From Dimargaris cristalligena (taxonomy: Eukaryota > Kickxellomycota > Dimargaritomycetes > Dimargaritales > Dimargaritaceae): 64,000 nucleotides of DNA. The notes below the pieces were generated by a model. That model had not been told where the DNA came from, ran no database searches, and worked only from the letters and a program-made list of their open reading frames with translations. This document shows positions 12,174 through 23,647 of the stretch, in pieces. Positions within the stretch are counted from its first letter, which is position 1; every line of letters begins with the position of its first letter. The stretch covers positions 19,433 through 83,432 of the forward strand of contig JANBQC010000038.1 of the NCBI GenBank assembly GCA_027576995.1. Reading direction: 5' to 3'. Position numbers and translations under genes: made by a program.

Positions 12174-15100
12174 CATTGAAGTGTAAAAGGGCGCGCACAT
12201 ATTATATAGCGTCCTAGCCAATGGACATGGTTTAATCGGCACCTTCTTATCAATCTTTTACAAATACTGAAATTGGCCAGATGAGTTGATGACCCCAGAC
12301 CAAATATGATTTCCCAACTTGGTAATAGGTCCGCACAATACCCCATCTCCACCCTTTATCCTTTGATCTAACCCATCGTGTTAGTCTGTCCCTTAATGGT
12401 GATATTGGCATCATTTCTAGGCATTCCCTGCCATCAACCACTATGGGCTATTTCCAGTACGGCTGGGCGGAACAGCTACTATATTGAGTGGATAATGCGA
12501 AATGGTGTTGCATCTAAATAACATCACTTGCCACTGGGAATAATGTGAAATCCTTCGGCAGATGATGCTACACGGGGTTAATAGGGTGCGGGCGATGGTA
12601 AATTTATATCGAAATGGGAGTCACTAGAGGAAATACCCTAAATGGCCAGTCTTGTCTTCCAATTCACAGCCAGGCCTAAACAATAGTTTGAAGGATGTAT
12701 GTTCGTAATGACGGCCTCAAAGCATCTTAAAAGGTCTACTTGATCGCGCCCTAGGTGCTCGGTACCTGTGGGGGCTATAGAGAGTTACTAAACATATTGG
12801 GATTTAATTTAGGGCAACTAAGGTCGGAATAACTGTATGTATTAAGCCTTATAATTGGGAGTGATAGAATGGGTCGAGTTAAAGAACTGATTAAATCGAC
12901 TAATGGACAATCTAGAGTATAGGAGCCAGGGTATCGCAAGACCAGAGCTGCTGGGCAGACATTGGGCTTAATTAATACCTTGTGGAGGAAAATGAAAAAC
13001 AAAACGCTAGTGTTAGACATCGTTATAGTCGTATTAGTCGTTCTAGTATGACCTTCTACAAAAGAATCAAAAGAGGGAAGCCCTAACTTTGAGTGTCACT
13101 GAGGCCCAATTGGCAATCATCTACCGAAGAAAATGGGTGGTCTTAATACTCTGGCGCTTGTAACTGCTGGGCCTGTACCGATTAGGCGTGCCGTTCTACT
13201 GCACAGTAAAGTGTAACTCGGCCTATAAATAGGGTAAACCTCAATCCGCGTAAGAAAATGACCTAGAGTACCACAGTAGCAGGGATTGGGCAAATAGCAC
13301 CTTCTATTTTTAGCAAAGCGACCACACCTTCCTTACCTGCTCCTCCAGGTATGCATTAAGGGCACCTTTCCCTTACCCAGACGATATGTCGAATGTGCAT
13401 TCTAAGCTCGCACATCCGTGACAAACCAGGGTTTGGACAATCCCTTACCTAGACTGGCAAAACTCCAACCGTGCCCAATCGGCATGTTCCTACTAGTTTC
13501 AAGGATAAATGAAGGAATGAGGAGAGGGAGGGCGTTTATCCCCCAGTAGAGGTTGGTCTTGCCTGTCACCCCGGCTCAGTCTACACCACTTCCCCTCAGT
13601 CGCACATCCTGTATTGGCAGCCGGGCCAACCAAAGTGGAAGTAGCAAGGGTCTAGAGAGTGTAGCCCAGTCCATCCATTGTATGTCAACGGCGTAATCGA
13701 TATCCGCGAGTGACCAGTACCCGGGTTGCTCAAGAAGTTTCTATGATACATCCACTAGAGCTGGAGGTCCCCGTGCCCATCCCGTGCCTTTGTTCGTCCA
13801 CTCCGGTATTAACAAGTGTACTTGACAGGTGCGTGATTACCCTGGACTGCCCAGACAGCAGCTGATGGCAACTACTGTCCAGTGGTAAACTGTTCCCCGG
13901 ACGCCAACAGTGGCAGTCTAGGGACTGGCTGTATGTGTGTGTGTGTATGTAGTGGGGCAGGAATTCGAACTATCCTTGACCCATTCACACCCCCCACTGT
14001 GTGGATACCGAGGGAACTGTGGGGGGTTGAGTCAACCTTCGGCTAATCACCGCCCTCTAGCCTGTACCATACCTTGCGCCAACACGACAATACAATATTA
14101 CGACCTTGATTAACCGAACCTTACCCAGAATGGCAATTCCTGACAAGACGGGTAATTTATGATGGGAAAGTGGATTATCTCTGTGAAGGTGGTTCGCAAT
14201 GCCCAATATCACTTCGCTGGTTGATGAGCCATTATAAAGGGTGGTTTTGAGGATTCAGCAGGTCGCTCACCCACATCTGAAGTCCAGATAGTCTGAAAAA
14301 ATCCCCAGTTTGCTTTTATTACGAAATACTATATTCTTCTAAATCAATGTCTCTCATAAACCATACTGGCATCGCCATCTGCACCATTCGCAAGTAGTAA
14401 TAAACGCATCGGTATGTCAATAGGCACTTAATTTAAAATCACCGACTGTTTTCCCATTGGTATTTTACCCGAAATCCGATACGGTGGTGCGAGTATCACC
14501 CATAGGTTTCATGTTGAACAGGCTATGCTCCGACATCTCTAGCCAATCACTAACTGCACTTGAGAATGGGGAGAGGGGCTCGTAATTCACCATCTTGGTC
14601 ACGCTTAAATAGCAACAGATCTGAACTGGCACGGGAATTCCCCAACTAGCCAATGTAATACCATCAACCGAGCCATTGAATAGGTTTATCATATTACAGA
14701 TGTTCTTAAAACCCAGAATTCTAAGAATTCCCACCGCCTTATTATATCGTCTAGAATCAAAGTACCATCCCCCCGTCACGACAAAAGCCGGCATCTCCAA
14801 TTGGTCATTGAGCCGCTTGGGGGTTCCAAAACTTCTGGACCGGCAGGCTCAGGCCTCATAACAAATTTTTCATATAAAGCTGTCGAGTGATTAGCCATTC
14901 CAACGATGCCGCGGAATATGCACCCAAAATAGCTAAATAGTTAGAGGGGTATTCAAATGCGAGCTGATCAGTAGACGCTCCCAATATAATCACATACCAT
15001 TGTTCCGTTTTTATTTTATCCGGGGTTGGTCTCCGAGCCTGAAGGTAGGAGACGGTTCCGTGGAGGCTAATGGTTTTTAAAAATACGAGGGTTTCTATAA

Positions 15101-15331
15101 TGCAGCGGTTCCTCGGAAAAGGGGAAAACGATCCCCTCCCCCACCTAGGAAGGCTGTGTTTACGAATAAACATGCTTCTTGATCGCAATCCCTGTATAGC
15201 GAATGAATGCCCCAGTCAAGCTGAAGGGTAAGGGTCTTGTATACTGGCCAGTATCACCGTAATGGTGGGGTATTGTTTAATGTGCTTCCAAAAATATGTG
15301 ATAGTGGCAACGTAATTGACCTGCCCCTGCA
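12174..15331. other. Gene-poor spacer with one unresolved ORF pair
   Basis: No recognisable gene. Minus-strand ORFs at 14465-14800 and 14856-15188 lie next to each other and have mixed hydrophobic content, but they show no family resemblance I can name and no clear splice join. They could be a decayed gene or chance. A short GT microsatellite lies near 13931. Confidence 0.4.
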
Positions 15332-15410
15332 GGGGGGGGGGTTGAATTCAGACAATGGGCGAATACAATAGTGGCCACCACGAGTCTCTCGCGTCATGAA
15401 AATTCGTATC
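15332..15410. repeat. Left flank of assembly gap, duplicated
   Basis: This 79-bp stretch begins with ten G residues followed by TTGAATTCAGAC. It is identical base for base to 15509-15587 on the other side of the N run. Confidence 0.95.
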
Positions 15411-15507
15411 NNNNNNNNNNNNNNNNNNNNNNNNNNNNNNNNNNNNNNNNNNNNNNNNNNNNNNNNNNNNNNNNNNNNNNNNNNNNNNNNNNNNNNNNNN
15501 NNNNNNN
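15411..15507. other. Assembly gap (97 N)
   Basis: A run of 97 undetermined bases. Its true size is unknown. The identical flanks suggest it joins two overlapping contig ends. Confidence 0.98.
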
Positions 15508-15508
15508 T

Positions 15509-15587
15509 GGGGGGGGGGTTGAATTCAGACAATGGGCGAATACAATAGTGGCCACCACGAGTCTCTCGCGTCATGAAAATTCGTATC
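15509..15587. repeat. Right flank of assembly gap, duplicated
   Basis: Identical to 15332-15410, including the ten-G start. On this side the sequence continues into unique DNA (CACCAGGCCTGGGC). Confidence 0.95.
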
Positions 15588-16806
15588 CACCAGGCCTGGG
15601 CATTGGTTATCATTTCTGCTTTTAAACGAGGCTGTCATATTTTGAAGACGTGGGGTTGTTTTCTGTAATTGCTGGTAAATCATTTCAACAAAATGCCAGA
15701 TAAGAGGATTATGGTCAACCTCCATTTTTTATGGTTTATGCAGGGATACGGTGGCCCAATGCTGCACATCCCTCCATACACAACCATTGAACCATTGAGA
15801 GCGATGGACTCGGATAGAATGGTTCGAATGTCCATTTTGTATGGCTTTATTATTTTATTAAAACGACCCAGTTTACGAGAGGAGGTCGGTGAGTGTACCA
15901 TGCGGCAAATCCAACGAGTAACGTGAAACTGGGGGGCCAATCTTCCCCTTTAGTTCCTCAAACAGGGAGGTGCAATTAGAGAAACAGGCAAGGATTGTAA
16001 TGATTTTCTTCCTGCATTATTTTATGCTCCCACCCCAGTTACCTACACCATGATTCGCGGAGGGCTAGCAAGACCTTATAGAAGCACCACCTAGGTGACC
16101 CTGCCTATCCAAGCCGCGCCTAATACATCCAACGGGTACACACTAAGGCCAGCAGCCCTCAGGCGGCCTCGCCCTAAGCCCAATGGCTCAGCAACGACCG
16201 CCACAGCTCAACGGGTCATCCACCGTAATTCTTCACATTCGCTAGTGGATTGCCCAAACCCTGCAGCTGTTAAGGAGTACACTCCACCCACAGTGCTTAT
16301 ATGACCTTTATTACCAGCCAGGGCGAGGAGAGGGAGACGGAGGTTGCTCATCCATTTGCGGACTTCACAAAATACTCACGCTGACACGACCTGTACGCTG
16401 ACTCCTTTCTTCATTTGGGCGGGACCTTCACCCCCCACATCGGTTATCTTTATAAAGCCACTTACTCCCCCACTCCGTCTTTGAGTCCCTGATAATACCA
16501 CACAGAACCCTGCTTGCTTCACCATTCATTGTTACCTCTCTCATTCATCTCCAAGTGTATATACCGTTTTATTTTCCGACCTCCGCTATTACCTAAGCCA
16601 CTGGCCCCCATATCGCCGTTCACTGACTTGAACCTTATTCATACATTTCTAGATAGCTGATCGCTTATTTGACCTTAATCTGGATTGCGGCGGATGAGTG
16701 TTTACCCGAACCCTTTCTTACCCAATTGATTTCAGACTACTCCTATTTCCACCTAGTTCTATATAGATTTATTGTTTTACTTTAATATTATTAATCTTCC
16801 ATAGCT
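15588..16806. other. Spacer and promoter region of the RING gene
   Basis: No gene recognised. The last ~300 bases are pyrimidine-rich and AT-rich, as expected for the 5' UTR and promoter of the downstream gene. A CTTCCATAG just before its ATG could be the acceptor of a 5' UTR intron. Confidence 0.4.
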
Positions 16807-18889
16807 ATGTTGGGAACTTCATTACTTCAATCTGCCTTGTTGGTGGCGTTTGCCCTATCGAGCTGGATAATGCAGTCCGTCCAGGGTGCAGGCGCAGTCA
16901 AAATGACCTTCATGATGTCCGACGACACCGTTCTACTTGACCCAACTAGCTTCCAAGTGGCAAACAATATCTCCTCCTCTATTGTTACTTCCCAAAGTAC
17001 CATCTTTAATTCCCTAATGCCGAAGAACGCCGCCGGGTCGTACGGCGGGGTTGTTTACCCCTACAACGGCGACGAAATGCCCGCCCTCGCCTCCAAGGTG
17101 GACCACGTTCCTCTGGTCGGGGTTAGCAACCGAACTGAAGTGCTGGCACTGTTACCTGTTCTTAAAGCCCAGGGTTTTAAGGTTGTCGTCCTGTATCCCA
17201 CCTCCGAGAGTACCCCCGTTGAATTTCTGTCGAGCTTCACCTCCGACCTCGATGCCCCCATTTTTGTATTGTCATTTAAACAAGGGTCTGGTATTCGCAA
17301 TCAAATCGCCATTTTCGAACGTGATCCCGCCAACGTATCCGCTGGCCAGAGCGAAGACGAGTCTAGTCTTAATGACTTGAACAGCATTATGGAGGATCCC
17401 AGCAACCAGTACTATCACCGCGTTTGGGTCCGAGTGTATTTTTCGGGCGTCCAGGTGGCTTCCATGGATGACGATGTATCCAGCAACAGCGTGGATTTGG
17501 GCCTGGTGCTTGGCATTACCATTCCGCTGATCGTGTTAATCATTCTAGGTAAGCACACTTGATTAATTTAGATGCTGCGATTGGTGCTTCTTTATTGAGC
17601 CTCTCATTTTAAGTGGTGGTAGTTATAGTTCATGGTACCATCTACATACCCTGTCGTTTTCCCTTCATAAGATCCCCCTCTAACCTTTTTGCTCGTTGAT
17701 ATATCAACTTTCTATAATTTCCTTCTTTGCAATTACTTTACTAGGCATCGTTGGGTTCATGTGCTTCCGTAACCGTCGCAACCGCCGTCGCCTGGCCAAC
17801 TTTAATGAAGAGAATCGGGAAGTTCGTCGACAACAAAAGGCCCAGCTGCTCATGTGCCGCTCAGCCAAGTCTCGCAATGCGCCGCCGCTCAAGCCCGAGC
17901 AACTCCAGCTACTTACTACCATTACCTACTCGAACACCGACTACCAGGCCTTCCCCATGTCCACGCGAGCGGCCATCACCAAGTACCAGGAAATGGCATC
18001 TCAGATGCGTACCTCGAGCGATGAAGACAGCGACGACGACACCATCCCTCACTCAGCTGGCTGTTCCCCCCGGGGGGGTCGGTCAACGGCCGACTTATCG
18101 CGGAGTGATATCTGTGAGAAGCAGTCGTTGTATTCCACCTCCACCGTGAATATCCTCCAGTCCCGGCCGAGCGGGGAGCATTCCACCGGCCGAGGCCATA
18201 CCGGTGGGGATTCGAACGATGACGGGGACGACGAACACGATGTGACGTCGCCCCTGTCTACGGTGAGTTCGCAAGGGACCATTACGCAGGTCGGGCCTTT
18301 CCCCTTTAACGAAAAATTGGCACCGCCCGTTCCGCCCATCATGGCCCGCATGATGGTCCAAAAACAAGAAAACGATCGAATTTTGTCGGAATCCCAGGTC
18401 GACGTCAGCTCCGTGCGAACCACAAAATCGGGTAAGCGGATTCCCGCCCCCATCATCATTCCCCCCAACCCCATGTCCATGGAATCGGTCCAGACCAGCA
18501 CCAACGGCAGTGGCCTCCCCAAATCTAGCGGGGTCCGTCTGGGCCGCCCGAACCCCAACCGCCATATCCATCAAAAGATTCGCCGGGATATCATGGACCG
18601 GGATTTGAAGGGCCCGCCCCTCTGCGGGGTCTGCTCGGATACGTTTGAAACGGGGGACACGGTGCGTCGACTGCCCTGCCGCCACGCCTTTCACAGTTCC
18701 TGCATTGATCCGTGGCTCACCAAAAAATGCGCCCGGTGCCCGCTGTGCCGAACCAACTGCACTCCCGGCGAGATGAGATCACCCGTGTCTCGGTTGAACA
18801 GAACCACTGGTGTCCTATCGCCCTCCGATTCTCTCGAGGGGCGAATTCTTTCGACGGGGCGTTTGGATAACACCGCAGTGATTATATAA
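16807..18889 (+). CDS. PA-TM-RING type membrane E3 ubiquitin ligase
   Basis: Exons 16807-17548 and 17745-18889 join in phase (G|GC, a Gly inside the membrane segment) to give 628 residues. The start encodes a signal peptide (MLGTSLLQSALLVAFALSS...). A luminal domain of about 200 residues follows, with a fold pattern like a protease-associated domain (VPLVGVSNRTEVLALLPVL, GFKVVVLYPT). The membrane helix LGLVLGITIPLIVLIILGIV is followed by the basic stop-transfer FRNRRNRRR. The cytosolic part is Ser/Asp-rich. It ends in a RING-H2 domain: CGVC, CRHAFHSSC and CARCPLC supply all eight C3H2C3 ligands. Members of this architecture (RNF13, Goliath, plant RMR, fungal relatives) are E3 ligases of endomembranes that sort or degrade membrane cargo. 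The cargo here is unknown. The intron lies inside the membrane segment. Confidence 0.85.
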
Positions 18890-19446
18890 TGCCCCCTTTA
18901 GCGTTGCGGGTTAGAAGTGACCCAGATAGACTGTAATTTTAAAGTTCAAATATACACCCTGATTTATTTTAAATAATTCTAGGCCTACATTATTGTTGGC
19001 CACTGGCTTTTCATTCGAAAGCCGACCTTTATTAGATTCATAAAGTAGTGTTACCGTAATGTGGGCGAAATTGAAATAATAGTGGCTGACTCATCGAACA
19101 TAATTCGGATCTGTGGGTGATTAGGGGGTACCACTATGTTTGAAAACTGACACATACCAATGTTGTTTATTTTAGCAGTAGTTAGGCTTGGCCTATTGCA
19201 AGGAACGGAAGTACCACAGTGAAATCATAACTACGGTTAAAGTGTTGTAATCCAATGGGTCCTAGGCCCCACGTTATATTTGCCTATTACTGCGGCGAAT
19301 AAGGCTCGTAGTTTTTTTTCTTTATTATTCAAAAATACGGTTGTACATTTCGTTAGGCCATAGCTTTACATGCGGTATTCTGGGCACTCAATCCCAATCT
19401 TACTCTTTATCTCTTGTAAATTCTAGTGTTCGACTATTTACCCGGG
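18890..19446. other. Spacer between RING gene and helicase gene
   Basis: AT-rich. Contains the 3' end of the RING gene and the promoter of the helicase gene. No specific motif recognised. Confidence 0.4.
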
Positions 19447-21990
19447 ATGCTCATTGGTTCAATAAGCAATTTTGCCCGAGGGGTTAGTGTCACCCGAGGG
19501 TAAGTCGTCCATTCTTCGATCCCACTTACATGTCTTCAAGAAAATCCGCCTTTCCAAGCCATTGGCGGGATTGCGGATTGTCCATTCGAGTTAAACATGC
19601 AATGGATTCCCCATCCTGATCGCCTCAATGGAAGAGGGAGTGAGGTTTCTTGGCTCATTCAGTAACCCTGAAGAGGGATTTGCTATATATACCGCCCACC
19701 GTCTATCCAACGGCGTCCTGTTTCGAATGTCTTTAACTAACGGTCCTTCTTCAGTTTTGTTTGCTACTATAGGCCTCTTCTTCGTGTGGGACGCCATTCG
19801 GTCAATTCAGCGGTACTATGGCGAGCCTACGGAACCCCGAAATTCAATGATCGCACCAAGGTTATATCACCGTTGCCCTACACCGAACCCTTTCCGGGAG
19901 TAGGTCACTCTAAAACTCCAACAGCGATCAAGCCACCGGTTATGGATATGAGTAAGCCCTTCCAGATGCCGGAAAAGAATACATTTAAAGTAAGTCCCGG
20001 CTCCCAAATATTTAAGTCATATTCATTTAGTGGATTTTGCACCAAGGGCGTCACTAATAAAATGATAGATATGAATAGTGGTCCCTGATAAAGTCCACCC
20101 CATAAGCACTGCGCAACGCACTTCGAATGCCACTAATATACACTTATTTTATTGATAAATCCGGCCCCCTATCTTCCCTAACCTTCTGGATTCTAGTCAC
20201 TGAAAATCGATCCTCTGTTGGTTAAGGCCCTGAAGGAAGCCTACGGAGTTGACGAACTAACTGAGATGCAGGGCACCCTCCTTCGGAATCTCTTACGTGG
20301 TGAAGAGGATGTGATTCTCCAGGGGCAAACGGGTACCGGTAAATCATTTTGTTTTCTGGTCTACTTAATGCAAATATTCATTAGTAAAGGGTTCTTAGAG
20401 CGGCACTTCCAATCCCAATCCCATTCCTCCGGCTCCACCATCCCTCCCCGCCAACCGCTGACATCCCCTACCGTTACCCCGGCACCTGCTGGTATGCTGG
20501 GCGACGCCCTGGCCAGTGCGATGGATTTGGTTCAAAAGAGTTCCGAGCTGAGTCTGCCGTATTACCGACGGATCGGTCGGTTTAGCCACCCCTCTGCCCT
20601 GGTCCTGGTTCCCAATACCGAACTGGCTCTCCAATGGGGGGTCTGGGCCCAAAAATTACTCGAGGCCTATCAGCGTTGTCTGGTCCGTGAAAACCAACCC
20701 CGCGGTCTAGTACCCGCCGGGGCAGGTGAGGTCCCTTTAGTACCCACCGAGGCCATGGTCCAGGTGCTCTACCGGGACGCTGCCGAGAACGCGCAGCAGG
20801 TCCGGACGCTGGCCGCCCACGTACCCTGGTTGATTATCGCTACTCCCCAGCGGGTACAGGAACTGGTCAACGAGCGGCACCTCAACATTCGGCACCTAAG
20901 CTGGCTCGTTTTGGACGAGATTGACCACTTGCTGCGGCTTCCGTCCCGGTTCGCCCGGTTCAATACCCGGTTGACGCGTGAGAAAAACCCGAAACCAACC
21001 GAAGTCATCCTCGACCTCATTTACAATCCCACCGCTAAACCGGGTCCCGGCCCACGCCCCAGCACCGGCCCCCGCCGAGCTACTCCGGCGGCGGCGAGCT
21101 CCCCACCAGCCGACCGGACCTGGCGACCCCGACTGTTAGTGAACTCGGCCACGGTAAACCGGACGATTCGGTTCTATTTGGTGAAGGCCAAGCAATGGAC
21201 GAACGATCACGCCATTTTCATTAACGCGTTGCCCAATCCCACTCCGTCGTCGCCCGATGCGATTGTCCACCATTGTTTGATCCTGGACGGAAATACGATC
21301 CGTAACCTACGCCCCCGGGAGGCGATTGCGACCGAAAATGCGGCCCGGCGCGAAACCGCCTACGGGCCAAGCGAAACAGACCTGGACGATGCGGAAACAC
21401 CCGCCTTGTATACCCAAGGCACCCCGGCGGCCCCCTCCCCCTCACCTACGCGAGCCAACCTCCCGTTTGACCTGCCGCCAAAATCCAAAACGGGCGACGG
21501 CTCCCCGACGTCCCATAGTAAACGGGGGGTGGTGAGCTACGACGAGGGTATCTTCGAAACGGTCGCCCAAATCTGTCGCCATGAAACCTACCAAACCCTC
21601 CTGATCATCATTCACAACGACTTCAGTACCCCGAAGTTTTTAGAACATTTGCGGACCGAGCAGGGCATTAAGGCCACCGGCTTTGATGGGCGACCCCGGC
21701 CCTCTGCATCAACATCAGCATCTTCTGAGGAACCAACACCTCAAATTTATGTGATGAGTGAATTTATTGCCCGTGGCCTTGATATTCCCAATGTCACGCA
21801 CGTAGTGATTGTCGGGTTCCCTTCTAACACCCAGAGCTATATCCATATGGCGGGCCGAACAGGTCGCATGGGCCGATCCGGTAAAGTGTTCACAATTCTG
21901 CAAAACCAAGGATCGATCGAACTCCGGGCGCATAATCTGTTTCAGTACTTCTCAATTCAGCCGGAGAAATACGACCTGATCGATGATTAA
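19447..21990 (+). CDS. DEAD-box RNA helicase, probably mitochondrial (MRH4-like?)
   Basis: Proposed exons 19447-19499, 19773-19989 and 20197-21990 join in phase to give 687 residues. Exons 1-2 encode a leader rich in Arg and Ser and free of acidic residues for the first ~45 positions (MLIGSISNFARGVSVTRG then PLLRVGRHSVNSAV), a typical mitochondrial targeting sequence. The helicase core follows: Q motif with Gln near residue 115, motif I GQTGTGKS (133-140), VPNTELALQWG, TPQR, motif II DEID (from 330) in place of DEAD, SAT (from 407), ARGLDIPNVTHVV, and motif VI HMAGRTGRMGRSG (near 640). An RNA-dependent ATPase in mitochondrial rRNA or ribosome maturation, like yeast Mrh4, is inferred and not shown. 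Low-complexity inserts sit between motifs II and III and after SAT. The first exon is the least certain part, but its phase and leader character agree. Confidence 0.82.
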
Positions 21991-23236
21991 ATACCCTCCC
22001 CTCCCCTCCCCTTACCTTTTTTTTTTTTTGGAAATTCGGTATTGGTAAACTTGGCCCAATTCAACTCACCTTTATAAATGAATGAGCCCCCAACCCATAT
22101 AAAACAGAGGATGTGTAAATGTGTTCAGAGAGGCAGATTTACAATGCTGTGAACTATTAAAATATTACAGCGTAAACGCATAGGTTTTTGAGGCTTAATG
22201 GGTTTGGCTGTCAAAGCCGCGTTGGGCCTCAGAGGTGCGTGACAATGCTGCACGTAGGGGGGGGGGGGCGAAGCATACTAGGAAGCACAAGAAAGGGGGT
22301 TAAAAATACGCCCTATAGGCAAATAAAAACTAAGTAACTAAAGTACTGGCACAGATGTCACCAGTCGGTTAATTAGACGAAACGTCAACCATTATGGGCA
22401 TTTGTGTGTCCCGATGAACAATTTATTTCCACTGGGACATCGGGTTGGGTTCTTAAAAGATGCCGTTGGAGTATTTAATAGGTTACTGGGAGTGGTTTTA
22501 GGCAAAATAATACATCAAGTAAAACAATCGATAGTCTATAAATAGGAGCCCGAAAAGTCCATTGATGGCCAAGTGTTGAGACCAAACGGAAGGCTTTGGA
22601 AGTGATTTTATCGCTGTATAAACGGTCGAAAAACATTGGATAGTCCAAAGAATGATTTTAGGGTCGTGGGGATGTAAGAGTTCTTTAACTCTTCGCAGCC
22701 TTCACCAAATAGCACGTGGCACACTTTCGGGGATTTCCGCACACTCCGGCAGAATCCACTCGCCCCCCTGTAGGTGAAATTCACCGAAAACTCGAATAAT
22801 GTCGGGAATCGGTCGGACGTGCCTACCCACTGACATCCACAAGAATAAAGTAGCTTACGTAAAGGACAGCCGAGGCGATTATTTAACAATAGATGAACTA
22901 CCCCCTACACAATACTACAATGGAGTACCATTATTTTCCTGAAAATCGGAGTATATAATCCGTTTGAATAGGGGCAACTGTAAAAATCATTTATTGTTTC
23001 CATTGGAGTCAATTTATCACTAAGTTTCACCAATGTGTTTATTTTAAATAGTCCGAAATGGGGTTAAATCCACCGAGCGAGGGGTATGCGACTAGTACTG
23101 ATCTAGCGGTTGGATTGGCGGTTCAAAGAATGAGTAGGCAACGCTGCCCTGGATTTGGATGAATTTCCACAAATAAATACTGGCTTTGGTGATAAATAGT
23201 AGATGGTAAAATAGGCGAGTTCAACCGCTTAAACCA
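21991..23236. other. Spacer with poly-T and a 12-G tract
   Basis: 3' region of the helicase gene with a T-run at about 22018. A tract of twelve G lies at 22257-22268. A minus-strand ORF at 22608-22889 has no recognisable features. No gene is supported. Confidence 0.45.
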
Positions 23237-23647
23237 TTACAGCTGAGCCGGCGGTTGGTAGTATGTTCCAGAACGTTTAAATTCTTGACGCTGTACCATT
23301 TGGTCCAGCCGCCAGTTGATTTCCGCTCTCATTCCAGCCTCTTCTCCCGAAGCATCCCCCTCGCTAAGGTATTTTTTTAAAAAATAGGCCAATCTAGCCT
23401 TAATGTTAGCTATCAGTCGGCTAATTAAGTTACCAGACTTCCCCGTTGGAGTATCCGGAGACGCCTTTATTCTAGGTTGGCCCTGACCGTTCGGGACCGG
23501 ACGGTAGGACTCGGCAAGGTCATCCACAGGGAGGAAAGACGTAGTAGCCGCGGTTTCCGGTTGCGAGGTCAACACTAGGAGGGCCAAGGTGCAGAGAGTG
23601 ACATAGAGTACTCGACGGGACATTGCAGAGGTTTGGAGGGCTTCCAT
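23237..23647 (-). CDS. Small secreted protein of unknown function
   Basis: A 136-residue product if read from the ATG at 23647, or 128 from the ATG at 23623. The second start gives a textbook signal peptide (MSRRVLYVTLCTLALLVLTS, cleavage likely after ETAA). The mature part has no cysteine. It contains a cationic amphipathic helix (LISRLIANIKARLAYFLKKY) followed by an acidic turn and a second charged helix (INWRLDQMVQRQEFKR). The frame extends further upstream without a stop, but the added residues look like UTR translation. I recognise no family. Size, signal peptide and lack of homology fit a candidate secreted effector or peptide; this is inference only. No intron is needed. Confidence 0.6.
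   Translation of the reverse strand: MEALQTSAMSRRVLYVTLCTLALLVLTSQPETAATTSFLPVDDLAESYRPVPNGQGQPRIKASPDTPTGKSGNLISRLIANIKARLAYFLKKYLSEGDASGEEAGMRAEINWRLDQMVQRQEFKRSGTYYQPPAQL

Noticed and set aside
19628..19903. 91-codon plus-strand ORF upstream of the helicase
   Set aside because: The helicase leader uses another frame with matching splice sites; this ORF lies mostly in its first intron.
22608..22889. 93-codon minus-strand ORF
   Set aside because: No domain, no signal peptide, and length is within chance expectation.
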